Assembly: GCA_018894105.1 (NCBI GenBank)
Contig: CM032124.1
Coordinates: 357,501-421,500, forward strand
Origin: Jacaranda mimosifolia
Lineage: Eukaryota > Streptophyta > Magnoliopsida > Lamiales > Bignoniaceae
Direction of reading: 5' to 3'
Length of the DNA stretch: 64,000 nt
The notes under the pieces were generated by a model. It saw nothing but the letters and a program-made list of their open reading frames with translations, did no database searches and was not told where the DNA came from. Each line of letters begins with the position of its first letter. Within the stretch, counting starts at the first letter, position 1. Made by a program: the position numbers and the translations under genes. Positions 60,962 to 64,000 of the stretch are shown here, in pieces.

Positions 60962-61621
60962 ATGGATTAATTTGAGATTTTATCTAGTGAAATGTATTTG
61001 TTTATCTTCCAAATCAATTTGTAAATGAAAACATTTCACAATGTCATATTCATGTTATTACTAAAACTAATATATATTTACACTTTCTAATTTTAAATAA
61101 TTTAAATAACATAATTATCAATCCAACAGTACATCTTTTCTGAAACAATTCAAGTTTGAATTAAATATGAAAGATTCAAGTCAATTATATAATGAATGAA
61201 TTATATTATTGCATCATTAATGTACACTGTAAGAATTTTTGCCATATGATTAGTTGAGTTATTCCAAATATGATCTTCCAAGGTTTTCCTCATCCTCTAT
61301 GATGCACAAAATAACAAATTTAATTTAATCTTGCACAAGGCTATTTGAAAAATATAAAATTATATATATATATATATTTCTAAATAAAATTATATATATT
61401 TCTATTTTATTATATTTTAATAATAATTTATTGAGAGTTAGTAATATCTCATTATCACTTTAAGTGAAAAGATTTTATTTGGTTCTTTTTTACGGCTTCT
61501 AATAGCGTTATCAATTATATATTAATTTTCTTTTAATCGAATTTTTTGTCTCTTAACTTAAATAAGTAGGAATACAAAATTTTCTCATATTTGTGACATA
61601 CTATAAAAGCATCTTTTGCTA
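60962..61621. repeat. Direct repeat copy 2 within the right inverted block
   Basis: The partner of 58022-58672. This copy is the one collinear with 43,575-44,140 of the left block, so copy 1 is probably the additional one. A related shorter motif (ATTTTATCTAGTGAAATRTATT) recurs near 62,550. Confidence 0.78.
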
Positions 61622-63586
61622 TTAGTTCCCAAGAAAATAGCTGTGGACATCTCAATTTAAGAATTAACCAAAATGTATTTCATAAATAAATGCATACGTA
61701 AATAAATCAAAAGAAGAAAAATTGAATAAGACTTAGTTTATCCTTTTTTCATTATCATACTATATATACCATTACATTTGAGTTTGGCACCTATTTAGTT
61801 ATATAACAAATATAGTTCTCTTTTTAATCCCTTATTTGTATGAATATATTTATAAAATAATATCCTATTTCCTCATCAATTTTGAATTTTTTTTAATCAT
61901 GTAACTATATGACTTAATCTATTTCTTTTTATTATCTTCACATTAAATTTACTATTATATTTTAATTGAACACATACTTTGATATATAATAAATATTTTT
62001 CTCTTTTTATTTTTAATGGAGAACTTAAAAAGAACATCTTCATGACATATTTATGAAGACACATTTTTTCCTCATCAATTGAGTATTTTTTAATTAATTT
62101 CAATGTAGTTATTATTATTTTATATGTGTCTAACTAAAATAAATGTAATTTGATTGCAATTATCATGAAATCATATGTAGCAAATGATAATTATAGTCTC
62201 ATTAGATGGGATCTAATTTAATTAATTAATATTAATTTAGTTGTTTTCTATGAGTCTAAGTAAATATGTTGATAGAAGAATAAATCTCAATACATATAAT
62301 ATAAGATTGGTAAGCAGAAAAATTGACTTAATGAATTTAGCATAGTTATTATAGAGAATTAAACATGAAGGTAGATTCATGAATCATGTCATGTATTAAT
62401 ATAAACTATAGATGAAATTTTTAAATGCAATTCATTGTTTAAAATAAATATATTGTTCAATATTTATAGAGATTTTTGACTATTATATTAGATACTATGT
62501 ATCTGGCAAATATAATCATAAGATATGAACAGTGCACATGATTCATAGAATATTTTATCTAGTGAAATATATTCATTGATATACTATCTATATATTAATA
62601 CTTTTTATAAAGATGATGTGATATATTTATATTTAATGTATATATGCTTGTTAGGATGAAAAAATTGATAGAATTAATTTAGTGAAACTTTTTACGAGTT
62701 TAATTGAATATAAATTTAAAATAATTTTTTTAATTAGTAATGCATGTAATAAATAAAATGTATATATAAGTCAAAAGGCATAATAAATATAGTTTATACA
62801 CATCAATTCAATTGAAGAATTTAATTATAATTTACCACTAATCCACATATGTTAAATGAAATACTATAGAATTATTTTAGTGAATTTTTTTATGAGTTTA
62901 ATTTAATTGAAATTTAAAATAAATTTAATTAGTAATGCATACATATAACAAATAAAATGTATATAAATTTGACCCATAAAAAATAAATGGAATTTAACAC
63001 ATATTAAAAAATAAATTACCAATAAAAAAGCATTTCAAATCAATAGCATAATGAAATAAAGAGAAATTTACAAATAAATTATATAAATAAATTTAATTTA
63101 ACAATTTAATTATAATTTAACACTAATCCATATATAGTAAATGCAATACTTTAGAATTGATTTAGTGACTTTTTTTTATGAGTTTTATTTAATTTAATGT
63201 TTAAGATAAATTTAGTTAGTGATGCATGCATATAATAAATAAAACATATATACATTTGATGTATGTACATTCAATGTATATACATTTGACAAGTCAAATT
63301 TATATATTACCATGAATCCAAGCAATCATTCATTGGATCATTAATTGATTTTCATTAATGCTTGGCGGATATATATTATGTATTTGAATAGTTAATTGAT
63401 TTGGATAGTTAATCGTTTTTTCAAAAAGGCTTTTGACTGTTAGATTATATATTATGTATTTGGCGGATACATTCGTAGAATATGAATGGTGGCACATGAT
63501 TCATCAAACATTTTATATCCAATAAAATGTATCTATTCATATTTTTATAAATGTGATATATTTATATTTAATTTTTGTGTGTGTGT

Positions 63587-63601
63587 GGGTGGGTGGGTGG
63601 G
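63587..63601 (+). other. G-quadruplex motif with one-base loops
   Basis: GGGTGGGTGGGTGGG follows a GT run in otherwise AT-rich DNA. It fits the canonical four-tract G4 pattern with the shortest loops. Structure formation is predicted, not shown. Confidence 0.6.
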
Positions 63602-64000
63602 TGCACCAAGATGAAAAAATTGATAGAATTAATTTAATGATTTTTTTTCACAAATTTAATTTAATTTAAGTTCAAAATAAATTTCATTAGTAATGCTTGT
63701 AATAAATAAAATGTGTATATAAGTCAAAAGACATAAAAAAATCTGAATTACCACAAATAGGTGCAATTAGAACCGAAATTTCTCAACAATAAAATGTTTG
63801 ATCATTAGCCTTTTATATTTTTTTTCAGTCAAAAATTGGTAAATATAAATATAGAATTTTGAAGCTTCAATCTAATAATTTATTATAACTATATTTTTTA
63901 TATAAATATAAATATTTGTACATACATTTGATTTATATATGTAAACCTAAGTTAATAATTTAATTATAATTTACCACTCTTCTATACATATTAAAAATAT

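Larger units (their letters stand above)
57920..64000 (-). repeat. Right copy of the large inverted, collinear AT-rich block
   Basis: This region matches 42,120-47,040 in reverse complement and mirrored order (anchor pairs are listed under the left copy). It reaches the window edge, so the outer limit is unknown. It is longer than the left copy partly because it contains an internal direct duplication (58022-58672 and 60962-61621), while the left block has one corresponding copy. No coding sequence is recognised. Confidence 0.72.

Noticed and set aside
58022..61621. A full LTR retrotransposon with 650-base LTRs
   Set aside because: The repeats lack TG...CA ends, PBS, PPT and any pol motif between them. 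The whole stretch is instead collinear with the left inverted block.
1..64000. tRNA, rRNA or CRISPR-like arrays
   Set aside because: No cloverleaf-like tRNA A/B-box set, rRNA core or regularly spaced identical repeats was seen by eye. Faint or intron-containing tRNAs could be missed without a scan.

Overview
The window is nuclear DNA of a flowering plant, most likely a eudicot. The evidence is spliceosomal GT-AG introns, AT-rich intergenic DNA, plant-specific gene families (a DYW-type PPR editing factor, a GEM-like GRAM protein, YSL metal-chelate transporters) and plant-type Copia and Gypsy LTR retrotransposons. I cannot name the species.

Layout. Bases 1-12,200 are the gene-dense, intact part: a GEM-like GRAM gene (429-1365, minus), an Mpv17/PMP22 membrane-protein gene with seven coding exons (2359-5136, minus), a one-exon DYW-class PPR gene (5829-7736, plus), a hAT-like non-autonomous transposon (8168-8897) and an eight-exon RID2/BUD23 18S rRNA methyltransferase gene (9304-11906, plus) with telo-box and site II promoter motifs. 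Bases 12,476-25,490 are mostly mobile DNA: a coding-free 2-kb LTR element, a decayed ribosomal protein S17 pseudogene split by a 6.4-kb Copia element with a perfect 5-bp target duplication, and a Harbinger-like element.

Bases 25,861-34,107 are a second, broken copy of the RID2 gene. Its interior (end of exon 1 to part of intron 2) has been replaced by about 5.6 kb holding a Gypsy gag/protease fragment joined to a degenerate P-class PPR gene, which itself carries a further insertion. Bases 36,000-53,200 hold a tandem array of three YSL7-like transporter genes in three states: intact (37065-40020), frameshifted (48306-51455) and reduced to the first exon (52779-53193). The last is followed by a Copia fragment and a Helitron-like 3' end. 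A 1-kb foldback element lies just downstream of the intact YSL gene.

The rest of the right half is AT-rich and non-coding, but not featureless. About 5 kb at 42,120-47,040 is collinear, in inverted orientation, with 57,920-64,000. These two old inverted blocks flank the two decayed YSL copies. A solo LTR (56216-57030) with a perfect target duplication belongs to the same family as the 2-kb LTR element.

Functionally the intact genes are unrelated housekeeping and membrane genes; there is no operon-like unit. The main interest is how genes were duplicated, captured and broken by transposons. I found no RNA gene and no CRISPR array. All homology statements come from reading by eye, without a database search.
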